50,398 nucleotides of DNA from positions 1-50,398 of the IMG/VR virus record IMGVR_UViG_3300025102_000049. One strand, 5' to 3'. The position numbers and the translations under genes are program-made. The DNA comes from a virus. Positions 14,201 through 20,332 of this stretch are shown piece by piece (position 1 is the first letter of the stretch; the number at the start of each line of letters is the position of its first letter). The notes under the pieces are model-generated. The model worked only from the letters and a program-made list of their open reading frames with translations, had not been told where the DNA came from and did not search any database.

Positions 14201-16131
14201 AATTAACAGCCGCAAATCTTCGGACAATAATAGGAATTGGTGCGGGAACAGCAACAATAGAAAATGGGGCAACAGCAGACCAAACTGCGACTGAGATACT
14301 AAGCCTCTTAGAAGATAATATAGATAGTATTCATTATAAGGATGGAAGTGTTGATAATGTCCATTTAGCAAACTCATCTATTACAGTTTCTGATAGCGAA
14401 AATCCAGCAAACACAAGCCCTGTGGCTTTAGGTGGTACTTTGACGTTTGCAGGTACAGCCAATGAAGTAACAGTATTAGAAAGTGCAGGAACAATAACAG
14501 TTGGATTGCCTGATGATGTGACTATTGCAGGTAATCTAACTGTTACAGGCGATACTATTTATCACAACGAAACTATTAGAATTACCGAAGATAACAAAAT
14601 ATCATTCTTCGCAACTGATACGAGTGCTAGTGGTGATGAGGGAGAAGTAATACTGCGAGCGCAAGACCCTACTAACGCTGATGTAACTATTGATTTACCC
14701 TCATCATCAGGTGTTTTAGCATTAGTAGATACGGCAAAACCTGTTAATCATGTTTATGCAGGGCCATCAAGTGGTACTACTGCTGTCGTTCCTACATTTA
14801 GGGCATTAGCATCAACAGATATACCAAATCTTGACATGGGTAAAATTACTAGTGGAATACTTGGGACTGCTAACGGCGGTACTGGTTCTAATTCTGCTCC
14901 TATGGTTGGTGTAATCACTGCGGCAGACCAAGCGGCGGCAAGAACTGCATTAGGCTTAGGAACATTGGCTACTCTTAATACCGTGAACTCAGCAACAATT
15001 ACTAACAATTCAATTGCGGAAGTAGACCTTAAAGTAACAAATAGTGCGACTGCAAGTGAAGATAATTATATTTTGAGTTATGACCATGCTACCACAGGTT
15101 TCACTTGGGTTGCTCCTACTGCGGGTGGTATCGGTTTAACTGATTTATCTGTTGGCTCAGAGGCAAGTGCTTCAGGTGATGGAGGAATAGCATACGATAA
15201 TACAACTGGTGTATTAACTTACACTCCTCCACTTAACATAGCAGGAAATGCTGAAACTGTTACTGTTACTGATAACAATACAAGCACTGTATTTCCAGTA
15301 GTTTTCCATGATGAGTCAAACTCTCTATTAGATGATACTGGTAATTTCACATACAAACCCGATACAGGAGAACTTCGTGCAAACTTCCTAACAGCAACAT
15401 TCGATGCTAATATAAGTGGTAGTGGTAGGGTTTCGGCAACCTCTGTTGCTAGTACTACGATATCTGCCGCTACTTCTCTAACTACACCACTTCTTACTAA
15501 TAATAATGCGTTGTCAATCACAACTAGTGCTAATAATGGTAATATCACAATAAGTCCTAATGGTAATGGAAATGTTACAGTTGGTACTGATAGTGGTTCA
15601 GGTCTAGTGAACATTAGTTCTCCAATATATAAAACAGGTTTACATTCTACTTTAACTGAAACTGCACATACTTCTACTGCAAGCGACCCCGTATCTCAAA
15701 ACTCAAACTCGTATTCGTATGCTCAGAAAAGAGGTATAACTAAAGTACAAGGTAGAGTAGAACCGTTGTCTAGTACTTTATCAAACGGTTCAAATGTGGC
15801 TATTACAGTTTTACCTCTTGGAGCAGTACATGGTAGTAATTGCTCGTATAGGGGAATTAGAGGAACTATACATATTGACGCAGGAATAACAGGCTCAGGT
15901 AATTTTGTGTTGACTCAAGACTTTATTGCTAATGATAGAGATGGAAGTGGAACTTACGCATTTGTTTCTTCAAACGCTGTATTCGAAGGAAGGAATGACT
16001 TCCCTTTTAAGATTTCTTTTGCTGAAATGACTAGTGATGATATGCAATTAAAAATAGAAAACAATACTGGTGGAAATATAGGTACTACTTTAACAATTTG
16101 GTGGGATTTAACGATGTTCCCTCAAGTATGA
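5248..16131 (+). CDS. Giant repetitive tail fibre protein (3627 aa)
   Basis: This is a very long virion fibre, low in Cys and rich in Thr, Ser, Asn, Gly and Ala, built from recurring modules. One recurs at least five times and combines NLTVSGTTTTIN-like strands with a VEDNTVILNK-like strand. Another is the DDVVLAAGNGLSIANNND type, present three times around residues 2370-2540. A third is the AAARTALGLGTLATL type common in phage tail fibres. HLDGVTSSIQTQLNSK-like and DNAVTNAKLAD-like segments also recur. The C-terminal 140 residues lose the repeats and look like a beta-sandwich head (receptor-binding tip is an inference). I chose ATG 5248 over the in-frame TTG at 5245 because GGAG at 5236-5239 is 8 bases upstream of it and the ATG overlaps the previous stop. 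No chaperone-of-endosialidase catalytic domain was seen. Confidence 0.8.
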   Translation: MSGRTNPNFISKMNTNPNARIIDGTDNIHSGIINALNVASGGNRVVRGFNFNLGGSGTYTSYTLNGTDNFFLRDGILTQMQSGTVSQTVNMQSSSDNTYAVLVISAVKDGNGIITGNQLAIRDNTNANMVAPLNADDIPIAVIEIAGGSAPNAVTRRVQFLGYEQTNQGLSIIDNNTETLRINKEGTITKTVSGTETTITIPSTTGTLALTSQIPTAASTRFNVDAAGDSNVFTDADHTKLNAIEANANNYSLPTAAANTLGGIKVGSNLSIDGSGVLSATNTNTQLATSTVQGIVGAMFSGNTETGIDAVYQSSDGTIDLTLTTTDVDVSVSNLETRLAQINTATTIGNGVALTTGGDLTVTGNLTVSGETTTLNVANLAVEDNTVILNKNQTGNSTTNAGIEVERGNYANVQLKWNETSDRWTFTNDGSNYFNIPVTSELANPYTHPSYSTSNINTSGAEIVDSITTNNTGHITAMGTRTLSLADLGYTGSTDANTYVHPNHSGDVTSSADGATTIGANKVTTAKINNSAVTTAKIADNAITNVKVDSNAAIAQSKIDGLVSALSGKEPSLTISDGLDRTGATLKLDIDGLSNENGIDRTADFVAFHDNTVGLKKVNLANIFSKLTASDIPSLSGAYRAVGTKIVNADIDNGANISADKIASGTTNKVFTGTLESKLSGIEAGAEVNVNADWNSGSGDSQILNKPTIPSGNQIIDWTANGAGTIHASNYTNTTYTVGDGGLSQKNFTTALYDKLVGVAANANNFSLTTGAVTNTHLAGSIANSKLDDIAQSKVTGLTTALNSKVENLSDLSITASAAELNILDGVSGVSSTEIGHLDGVTSSIQTQLNSKLSSLALAGLTDVSSFDTSISSGASGSGIPSTLAVKTYVDGKATVDTTYSITTEDGLDADGNNDSAVKTIRLKDNTSGSGSVFHLAMGTGLAIQRSTESNTLTIFNTHTNTSTVSKATITPVLASYNGTETLNIGDTDNDTTVNIRGNLNVLGTTTTVNQTEVNVQNAFVFEGAVDNDFETTLSIAEPTADRTITLPDITGTLITSADTGTISNGMIASTAITSAKIGTNAVLTSKINASAVTTAKLASNAVTNAKLADDAVQTDSIADGAVTVSKITGLTNLGSGIVISSAERTKLSGIEPSADVTDATNVTAAGAVMDGDFTSNGFMKRTGAGSYTVDNSNYLTSLSVTGLSDINAFDLDLSSVSASHDSLASAKAIKAYVDTSVSGAGSFSSFNIKDGVGTTVNVTDGKFVQFTQGTGITATWTDTNSGASTDPFDLTLVNTGVLSNVAGTGIGVSGATGNVTITNTDLGSAQNIFKTIAVSGQDNIVADSNTDTLTLVGGANVNITTTAGSDTITITSTDTDTHLTQEEVEDYVGGLITAGSNITVQYTDNAGSAGSLNIAGTANDDVSIDNLKSKLNSDFGGDFTLGSQADDTLTVSGSLTVGADLIVSGDTITMNTSTLTVEDPLIALGSNNAADTVDLGFYGKYVDGSTIKYTGLFRDTSDSNKWKLFTDTGNTHAAPTTTINTTSGFTLGTLVASTFEGGLVGNATTASTLETARTIAGVSFNGSADIDIPINNLTGTLTAANGGTGLTSISTLLNSNVSLAVADLSDIASLDTDISSVSGSDDTLASAKAIKTYVDAQFAGAGSGDMTGVDITAGDAITVSQSNTTAGNYTATISVSGLGVAQLAGSALQLSSESFNNNDTSLMTSAAIEDKILSYGYGVGTGDGDITSVIAGVGLSGGATTGDATLNLDFSELTDMTGDIAGTTEFIIQDGTTESRKAASEIKLSYFNNDSNWNNYVHPTGAGNNHIPTGGSAGQFLKYSSSGTASWATPSYTTEEQIEDFVAAMITAGTNITSTYDDTAGTLTLSSTDTNTQLSDAQVIAKTLTGLSTATGGAVESGDSILVAFGKLEKRVALNDVKTTNSDTTYSEATSTDLGLVKIGYTESGKNYPVELSSGQMFVNVPWTDTNTNLNLLNDGTLSANSATSAASQQSIKTYVDTSVANLVASAPEALDTLNELAVALQSNDSDITGITTALGNRLRIDVNNQGLSSTQQGYALDNLGITASLTELNILDGGLSDSDIPNLLASKITDGVFASARIPTLNQNTTGTAAGLSSTLAISSGGTGATSAPMIGVVTAANAGAARTVLGLGTASTLSGTGAVANGNAGLVTGDVVFDYIAAQSFATSGASNFVVGDITGQTELSSGLASTDELVLSDDGTLKRMDVSVLQDYMQNSLTFTTDTQRTAGALLDLNGNALDVDLSELTDMTESWVASEDEFVVLDNGVQKRKLSSELFGSNAFNSTSYLTAHPNINAATSVDNSGRTYIQDITLDSNGHITGIVSATETVTDSGNTTYGISAVDGDNTDEEKIRLTGSDSSTDDVVLEAGNGLSVARNGDKITFTNTVTDSGNTNYSIGIPDSTTALRLTGTDSTTDDIEFVGSGTVSVTRTDDSTFTITGTDTNVNTTYGISTLGGASGTTGQTRIRLTDSSGGTDDVVLAAGNGLSIANNNDVITLTNTNTGLSNATLLDKLNTLESATGDDDETINIGADAGDTINFRGNATIAGNSTISGNSTIAGNATIAGNLTVSGTTTTINTATVEVEDNILQLNTTQGSPDTATAATSGISIYRGVDSNNTPITQASFIFDESDDTWDLTDNLTVAGTLTATSPVFTTPNLGTPSAINLTNASSPPTWNQSTSGNAATATNLAGTTTAAFVYAGPTTGSAAAPAFRALAKTDIPTLDQDTTGNAATATTATSATSATTATHVAGGALGSIPYQSASATTALLAGNTTTTKKFLTQTGDDTDSAAPSWGTLATGDIPSLAAGKITSGTFADGRISLSSVAQHLITGASQTKYLKMTTNGSSVASLTARSASEMLDDLGLSAAGKVAVAVGSPSNSTSGLIKISADGSGTLTSSLDTNTYLTSVSTSDIDNDAVTYAKMQNVSATNRVLGRITAGEGVVEELTAANLRTIIGIGAGTATIENGATADQTATEILSLLEDNIDSIHYKDGSVDNVHLANSSITVSDSENPANTSPVALGGTLTFAGTANEVTVLESAGTITVGLPDDVTIAGNLTVTGDTIYHNETIRITEDNKISFFATDTSASGDEGEVILRAQDPTNADVTIDLPSSSGVLALVDTAKPVNHVYAGPSSGTTAVVPTFRALASTDIPNLDMGKITSGILGTANGGTGSNSAPMVGVITAADQAAARTALGLGTLATLNTVNSATITNNSIAEVDLKVTNSATASEDNYILSYDHATTGFTWVAPTAGGIGLTDLSVGSEASASGDGGIAYDNTTGVLTYTPPLNIAGNAETVTVTDNNTSTVFPVVFHDESNSLLDDTGNFTYKPDTGELRANFLTATFDANISGSGRVSATSVASTTISAATSLTTPLLTNNNALSITTSANNGNITISPNGNGNVTVGTDSGSGLVNISSPIYKTGLHSTLTETAHTSTASDPVSQNSNSYSYAQKRGITKVQGRVEPLSSTLSNGSNVAITVLPLGAVHGSNCSYRGIRGTIHIDAGITGSGNFVLTQDFIANDRDGSGTYAFVSSNAVFEGRNDFPFKISFAEMTSDDMQLKIENNTGGNIGTTLTIWWDLTMFPQV
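12985..13074 (+). repeat. 18-bp tandem coding repeat in the fibre gene
   Basis: Five head-to-tail 18-base units start at 12985, 13003, 13021, 13039 and 13057. The first four are near-identical and encode the hexapeptide Gly-Asn-(Ala/Ser)-Thr-Ile-(Ala/Ser); the fifth is degenerate and leads into NLTVSG. Each unit keeps the frame, so copy number can change without breaking the fibre. This is likely one beta-strand turn per unit. Confidence 0.85.
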
Positions 16132-16195
16132 TAATAAGGTAAGATAGTCTAGGAAGGTTAGAACATAATGGACAGTGAAGTTATGGTGATGAAAT

Positions 16196-18835
16196 ATGAC
16201 AGATAGTAATTTTATAATAAAGAAAGGATTAGATGTATTTGATGGAGATGTTTCTCTTAGAGGTTCTAACAAAGAATTAAGATTTTATGAAGGTTCTAAC
16301 TATGTAGGGTTTGAAGCCCCTGCTCTTACTGCTGATAAGATATGGGTTTTACCTAACGCTGATGGTTCAACTGGTCAAGCATTAAAGACTGATGGTAGTG
16401 GTAATCTCGGTTGGGTTACTGCGGGTGATGCTACATTAGCAGGTACTCAAACATTTAGTGGTGCTAAGACATTTAGTGCAGTTGCTAAAATATCAAACGG
16501 TAGTCTTTCTGCACCAGCACTAAGTTTTAGCACACAAACAAATCAAGGAATGTATAGAATATCAAATGGCTCAACAGGATTTACTTCATCGGGTCAATTA
16601 AAATTAACAGTTGACCCATACGGAATAACTGTTGGAGATGGAAACTCAGCAGGTTATGTCAATGCTAAGGGAACTCAAGATTTAATTCTCAGAACAAATG
16701 ATGGAACTAATTCAGGTTCGATTACTATTACTGATGGTGCTAATAGTGATATTAGTATTACACCAAATGGAACAGGTCAAGTAAACTTAGGTAACTTCCA
16801 ATTTGATGTTGACCAAACAGTAGGTTCAGGTCAAGATAATTATGTATTAACTTACGACCATGCTAATACTCAAATTAGTTTAGAAGAAGCAGGGGGTGGT
16901 GGTGGTACTGCACTTAATGGGTTAACAGATGTAATTAGTAACATTACTAACTTTACAGATAGTATTCTAATTTCTCCTGATGGTGCAGCCCCTCCACATG
17001 GAACTCTCAATGGGGCAACAGGAAATGTCGGTATTGGAAAAGATGCTCTTTCCTCAATTACTTCGGGTACAAATATGGTAGCAATTGGTACTGATGCGGC
17101 CAAGTCAGTTACTACCGCATTTAAGGGTGTAGCAATCGGATTTAGAGCAATGCAAAATGCAACAAGTGTAGCACAAGCGGTTGCTATTGGAACACAAGCG
17201 GGCAGGTCATTAACTTCGGCTACAAACGCAGTTATGATTGGGGCAAGTGCCGGAGAATCATTAACAAGCGGAGCAGGGAATGTGTTTGTCGGTGAAGCGG
17301 CGGGTTATGGAGTTACAACAGAAGCACATAATATAGGAATAGGCTCTATGGCTTTATCAAGTTCTAATATTAATGGTGCAACTTACAACATAGCCATTGG
17401 TTCTTTCGTTGGTTACGCTCATACTTCCGGTGATAACAATATAGGAATAGGGTCTTGGTCATTCCGATACTTAACTTCGGGTAACGACAACATTGCTTTG
17501 GGAAGAAGTGCGAATCAAGGGGTCACTACCGGAAGTCGAAACATAGCCATTGGGACTAATGCCTACGATGCCGCAGATACAGAAAATGATAACATAGCAA
17601 TAGGTTACAATGCTTTAGGTGGTACTGTTAATGGTGGAGAAAAGAACGTAGTTATTGGAAACTATGCCGGAGAGGCAATTACTTCTGCTGATGAAAATAT
17701 ACTAATTGGATATGAAGCGGGTAATGTATTAGGAAGTGGGGGGTATAACGCTTTCATTGGAAGAAGTGCAGGTTTATTACAAACTACTGCCAATAACACA
17801 GTAGCAATAGGACATTTAGCATTAAGCGGTAATAGCAATACTAACAGTATACAAAACACAGTAGTAGGAAGAAGTGCTATGCAAACTTCCGGTGGACATT
17901 ACAATGTTGCGATAGGATATAACACCCTTTACAGTCAAGCAAGCGGGGCAGAATACAATACTGCGGTTGGACATCAAACTGCATACAACTTAACAACAGG
18001 AACAAGCAATACATTCATCGGTAAAGGTGTTGCACACAATGAAACCACAAGTAGTCATAACACAGCAGTTGGAAAATATGCTATGTTGTATGCAAGAGCC
18101 GGAACAGGATATAACACAGCAGTTGGAGAGTTTGCATTAGCCGGAACTACTAATTATCAAACAGGAAATTACAATGCGGCATTTGGTGCTGATTCTCTCA
18201 AAGGTATTTCTTCCGGTTCAAAGAACATAGGTATAGGTTATCAAGCGGGTGATAATATCACTACGGGTTCTAATAACGTAGTAATTGGTGCGGCAGATGT
18301 AGCAAGTGCAACAGGTGACGACCAATTATCAATAAGTTCCGGTGATGGTGGAGTTACTTGGATTACAGGAGATTCGGATGGTAATGTTAAGGGAACTGAT
18401 TTCTATATGACTGCTGAATGGAACGACCAATACTTTACTGATGCGGTTAGAAACGGTAAAAGATTTTCTTTTGGTGGAGGTATGAATAATAACACTAACA
18501 CGGATTCAGGAACAATAGGAACGGAAACTATCTTACCGAAGGCTTGCACCTTAGAAGAGATGCACTTTTGGATAGGAAACGTAGGTGCTGAAACAGGTAG
18601 TGGAAACTTTACAGTAAGAATTGACAAGAACGGAACTGAACTTACTACCGGATATACATTTAATATGAGTGGTAGTGGTGGTAATCATGTTCAAAAGAGT
18701 TTTACTCCTAACGTATCTTTCAATGCAGGTGAAACATTTAACCTAACATTACATGATGCGGCTACTAGTAATTATGGTTCACAAAACCAAATAGGAAGAG
18801 TAAGAGTTACATTTAGATTTAGAACAAATAACTGA
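16196..18835 (+). CDS. Second tail fibre/adhesin with YadA-like beta-roll repeats
   Basis: This is an 879-aa protein. Residues 1-250 share the fibre style of the previous gene (FYEGSNYVGFEAP, GNLGW, SDISITPNGTGQVNLG). From about residue 270 to 715 it is a run of YadA-head-like repeats with the core NxAIGxxAGxxLTSG (for example NVFVGEAAGYGVTTEAHN and NIALGRSANQGVTTGSRN), the signature of trimeric left-handed beta-rolls seen in adhesins and some phage fibres. The last 130 residues form a separate domain (FSFGGGMN, then ILPKACTLEEMHFWIG) that may be the tip. No membrane anchor follows, which argues for a virion fibre rather than an autotransporter. GGTGATG just upstream of the ATG serves as ribosome site. 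Host binding is inferred. Confidence 0.75.
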   Translation: MTDSNFIIKKGLDVFDGDVSLRGSNKELRFYEGSNYVGFEAPALTADKIWVLPNADGSTGQALKTDGSGNLGWVTAGDATLAGTQTFSGAKTFSAVAKISNGSLSAPALSFSTQTNQGMYRISNGSTGFTSSGQLKLTVDPYGITVGDGNSAGYVNAKGTQDLILRTNDGTNSGSITITDGANSDISITPNGTGQVNLGNFQFDVDQTVGSGQDNYVLTYDHANTQISLEEAGGGGGTALNGLTDVISNITNFTDSILISPDGAAPPHGTLNGATGNVGIGKDALSSITSGTNMVAIGTDAAKSVTTAFKGVAIGFRAMQNATSVAQAVAIGTQAGRSLTSATNAVMIGASAGESLTSGAGNVFVGEAAGYGVTTEAHNIGIGSMALSSSNINGATYNIAIGSFVGYAHTSGDNNIGIGSWSFRYLTSGNDNIALGRSANQGVTTGSRNIAIGTNAYDAADTENDNIAIGYNALGGTVNGGEKNVVIGNYAGEAITSADENILIGYEAGNVLGSGGYNAFIGRSAGLLQTTANNTVAIGHLALSGNSNTNSIQNTVVGRSAMQTSGGHYNVAIGYNTLYSQASGAEYNTAVGHQTAYNLTTGTSNTFIGKGVAHNETTSSHNTAVGKYAMLYARAGTGYNTAVGEFALAGTTNYQTGNYNAAFGADSLKGISSGSKNIGIGYQAGDNITTGSNNVVIGAADVASATGDDQLSISSGDGGVTWITGDSDGNVKGTDFYMTAEWNDQYFTDAVRNGKRFSFGGGMNNNTNTDSGTIGTETILPKACTLEEMHFWIGNVGAETGSGNFTVRIDKNGTELTTGYTFNMSGSGGNHVQKSFTPNVSFNAGETFNLTLHDAATSNYGSQNQIGRVRVTFRFRTNN

Positions 18836-18844
18836 GGTGATTAA

Positions 18845-19114
18845 ATGACATACAAATATTTCGGAACTATAACAATGGATGAAGCGTGGCAAAAAGTAAG
18901 AGCAGGTAGAGACTATTGGCTAGAAAAAAGAGTAGACTTCTATCAAAGTAAGCCTCTTTTGTATAATTCTTTGACTGATGAACAGAAAACTGAATTAGCA
19001 ACTTATAGACAAGCATTATTAGATTTCCCTGCTACGCTTGCTACAATAGTGGGTGATGAATTACCTTTGGGATTCGGACAATACTATCCCGATGTACCAA
19101 CATGGATGGATTAA
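18845..19114 (+). CDS. Tail fibre assembly chaperone-like protein
   Basis: This is an 89-aa protein. Residues about 45-88 have the layout of the phage tail assembly chaperone family found downstream of fibre genes: LTDEQKTELATYRQALLDFP followed by a Pro-Asp-x-Pro-Thr-Trp ending. The N-terminus has MDEAWQKVRAGRDYW. GAGGTGAT precedes the ATG and overlaps the preceding stop region. The position directly after two fibre genes supports a role in fibre folding or attachment. The family assignment rests on motif layout by eye. Confidence 0.5.
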   Translation: MTYKYFGTITMDEAWQKVRAGRDYWLEKRVDFYQSKPLLYNSLTDEQKTELATYRQALLDFPATLATIVGDELPLGFGQYYPDVPTWMD

Positions 19115-19115
19115 G

Positions 19116-19421
19116 ATGGCACTAAAAATTGAATACGAAACAAACTACGGAATAACTTGTGATTATGCTCATTGTGTAATAGTTGATACTAGATGTTACA
19201 AAGAAGTAGATGATGAAGGAAATAAAACATTCCCTGTTCAATACAATGGAAAAATATACGCATCTGATGATGCCTATGCTGATGGTGCATCCCCTATTGG
19301 TGGTTTTAATGGTAATTTTTTAATGAGTGAGTCTACCGCTAAAACTCAATACAATATAATTAAACAATGCTACATTGACTTAAAGACAAAAGATGGTTTT
19401 ACAGAAGGCGAAGATTGTTAA
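19116..19421 (+). CDS. Unknown small protein at the end of the tail operon
   Basis: This is a 101-aa protein starting at the ATG one base after the previous stop; the frame is open further upstream but that part overlaps the chaperone-like gene. It begins MALKIEYETNYGITC and has Cys residues near both ends but no clear metal site. Similar short beta-rich proteins occur near phage fibre genes, so a minor virion role is possible. Its TAA stop (19419-19421) overlaps the TAA stop of the convergent gene on the other strand. Confidence 0.6.
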   Translation: MALKIEYETNYGITCDYAHCVIVDTRCYKEVDDEGNKTFPVQYNGKIYASDDAYADGASPIGGFNGNFLMSESTAKTQYNIIKQCYIDLKTKDGFTEGEDC

Positions 19422-19546
19422 TCTAAACCTAAAGAAAATACTTCGTCTAATAACTTACGTTGAGTTTCTAAGTAATCTCTCCAAATAGGTTTCTTGAATT
19501 GATTTTCAAAACCTTCTATTTGTGCTTCCCAATAATCTTCATTCAT
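19418..19546 (-). CDS. 42-aa acidic microprotein, convergent with the tail operon
   Basis: The ORF encodes 42 residues beginning MNEDYWEAQIEGFENQFK and ending DEVFSLGLD, probably one amphipathic helix. Its stop overlaps the stop of the tail operon's last gene tail-to-tail. It starts 1 base after the stop of the 26-aa ORF upstream. No function is recognised. Support is the clean frame, the packed neighbours and a protein-like composition. Confidence 0.4.
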   Translation of the reverse strand: MNEDYWEAQIEGFENQFKKPIWRDYLETQRKLLDEVFSLGLD

Positions 19547-19547
19547 A

Positions 19548-19628
19548 CTAATCCCAATCTTCAAACGCTTCTTTCATGAATGCTTTCCACATTTTACATG
19601 AACCATTGTGATGTTTTCTTTTTTCCAC
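19548..19628 (-). CDS. 26-aa basic/aromatic microprotein (GTG start)
   Basis: The encoded peptide begins MEKRKHHNGSCKMWKAF and ends EAFEDWD. A run of seven G on the minus strand (19635-19641) lies 6 bases before the GTG and could act as ribosome site. The stop is followed at once by the 42-aa ORF. The peptide is very short, and the call rests only on the ribosome-site-like run and its neighbour. Confidence 0.3.
   Translation of the reverse strand: MEKRKHHNGSCKMWKAFMKEAFEDWD
19614..19625 (+). terminator. T-rich tract after the tail operon
   Basis: TTTTCTTTTTTCC lies about 195 bases after the last plus-strand stop. Archaeal RNA polymerase can terminate at T-rich runs without a hairpin. No strong hairpin precedes it, so this is only a candidate end for the structural transcript. 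Confidence 0.25.
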
Positions 19629-19751
19629 TAAATACCCCCCCTTATACACACATAAAATATAACGAATACGCAGTACTACTGCGAATTACAATTTGATTCT
19701 CCCCCACGCAATGATACCTATCAAAAGGTCAAATGGTAGTGTTAACCTATT

Positions 19752-19817
19752 CAAGAATATCATCCTCCGACTCGAACATCGAAAGTAAAGAAGAGATAAT
19801 ACTGTTCGCCATTACTC
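19752..19817 (-). CDS. Possible 21-aa peptide with strong ribosome site
   Basis: GGGGAG lies 3 bases before an ATG that opens a 21-codon frame, MANSIISSLLSMFESEDDILE minus its last residue pair in the motif sense: a hydrophobic N-terminal half followed by an acidic half. It is downstream of the minus-strand motif at 19957-19971 and could be the first ORF of a small leftward unit with the 26-aa and 42-aa ORFs. It is too short to be sure. Confidence 0.25.
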
Positions 19818-19872
19818 CCCTCTCTCCGACAAGTGTAAAAAATACACCGAAGGTTAATTTACTTTTTGCACT

Positions 19873-19971
19873 TAATAGAAATAAACTACTAGTTTTGAAA
19901 AGTTTCTTAGCCAAGGCGTTGCGTAGTGTTGTTAGTTTTTACTTTTACAACATAAAAGTTTATTTCTATTA
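19873..19971. repeat. Perfect 15-bp inverted repeat (TAATAGAAATAAACT)
   Basis: TAATAGAAATAAACT occurs on the + strand at 19873-19887 and on the minus strand at 19957-19971. The arms are perfect reverse complements with 69 bases between them. The same 15-mer occurs again on the minus strand at 49589-49603, and an 11-base core recurs at 48617-48627. The minus-strand copies at 19957 and 49589 are also both followed by TTTTATGT. A promoter element or protein-binding site is likely; the function is not known. Confidence 0.6.
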
Positions 19972-20020
19972 GTAAAATAATAGAGAGTATGCTTTTATTT
20001 CCGAATGAGATTTTTGCGAT

Positions 20021-20067
20021 AAAAAAAAGAGGCACTATGGCCGGAATTAATTATCCGACCATAATGC
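20021..20067 (-). terminator. Hairpin plus T-tract ending the leftward operon
   Basis: On the minus strand an imperfect hairpin (GCA-x-TATGG-x-CGGA paired with TCCG-x-CCATA-x-TGC, loop of 8) is followed by TCTTTTTTTT at 20021-20030. It overlaps the end of the last zinc-ribbon ORF. It looks like an intrinsic terminator for the 30-kb leftward gene set. Confidence 0.6.
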
Positions 20068-20184
20068 TTTACATTCTCTACATTGCCATATCTTGATTTC
20101 ATCAAGACTACCAATATAAACGCCTTTGATGCGTCTTGCTATTGTTGTTTGATTGCAATATCTACAAACTTCACGCAGGGCCAT
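20047..20184 (-). CDS. 45-aa zinc-ribbon microprotein
   Basis: This peptide has two cysteine pairs, CRYC near residues 7-10 and CREC near 35-38, separated by about 24 residues; this is a minimal zinc ribbon. The middle is basic (ARRIKGVYIG). The start overlaps the end of the preceding 53-aa gene by 14 bases. The terminator hairpin overlaps its stop. A nucleic-acid or protein-contact role is typical for such ribbons, but the function here is unknown. Confidence 0.6.
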   Translation of the reverse strand: MALREVCRYCNQTTIARRIKGVYIGSLDEIKIWQCRECKALWSDN

Positions 20185-20332
20185 TTCCTCTGCCCCGTTC
20201 TTCTGCAATTAGTTTATCCATATATTCTTCAATACTTTCTTCGGAATATTTACTATTTCCGAATGCCGCAAAGAAAAGCAATGAGATAACAATAACAAAA
20301 ATAAACCATGCAATAATTTCAAAAGTATCCAT
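20171..20332 (-). CDS. 53-aa single-pass membrane microprotein
   Basis: Residues 6-24 (IIAWFIFVIVISLLFFAAF) form one strong transmembrane helix, followed by an acidic-basic cytoplasmic-type tail with SEESIEEYMDKLIAEERGRG. The ATG follows the exonuclease stop with no gap, and GGAGGTTGAG upstream is a good ribosome site. Function unknown. Membrane anchoring or a lysis-related role are possibilities that the sequence does not decide. Confidence 0.6.
   Translation of the reverse strand: MDTFEIIAWFIFVIVISLLFFAAFGNSKYSEESIEEYMDKLIAEERGRGNGPA

Larger units (their letters stand above)
19629..20020. other. Intergenic region with short ORF, palindrome and inverted repeat
   Basis: This roughly 390-base AT-rich stretch lies between convergent gene sets and has no ordinary gene. 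It holds a 15-base inverted repeat with 1-base centre (CGCAGTA-C-TACTGCG, 19669-19683). It also holds a 21-aa minus-strand ORF (19752-19817) and two facing copies of a 15-base motif. The plus-strand ORF at 19733-19972 looks non-coding. Origin, promoter or small-RNA functions are all possible; nothing here decides between them. Confidence 0.5.

Noticed and set aside
5748-15614. Minus-strand ORFs inside the fibre gene
   Set aside because: They are antisense shadows of repetitive Thr/Ala/Val codons, with no ribosome sites or recognisable products.
5248-16131. CRISPR-like regular repeats
   Set aside because: The repeats are in-frame protein repeats of varying sequence, not identical repeats with unique spacers.
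16168-16206. 12-aa leader ORF before the second fibre gene
   Set aside because: It has a possible AGGAAGG site but is too short and overlaps the fibre start; not enough support.
19873-19971. Insertion-sequence ends from the inverted repeat
   Set aside because: There is no transposase between or near the arms.
19733-19972. 79-aa plus-strand ORF
   Set aside because: No ribosome site, odd composition, and it runs across the inverted repeat; likely chance.
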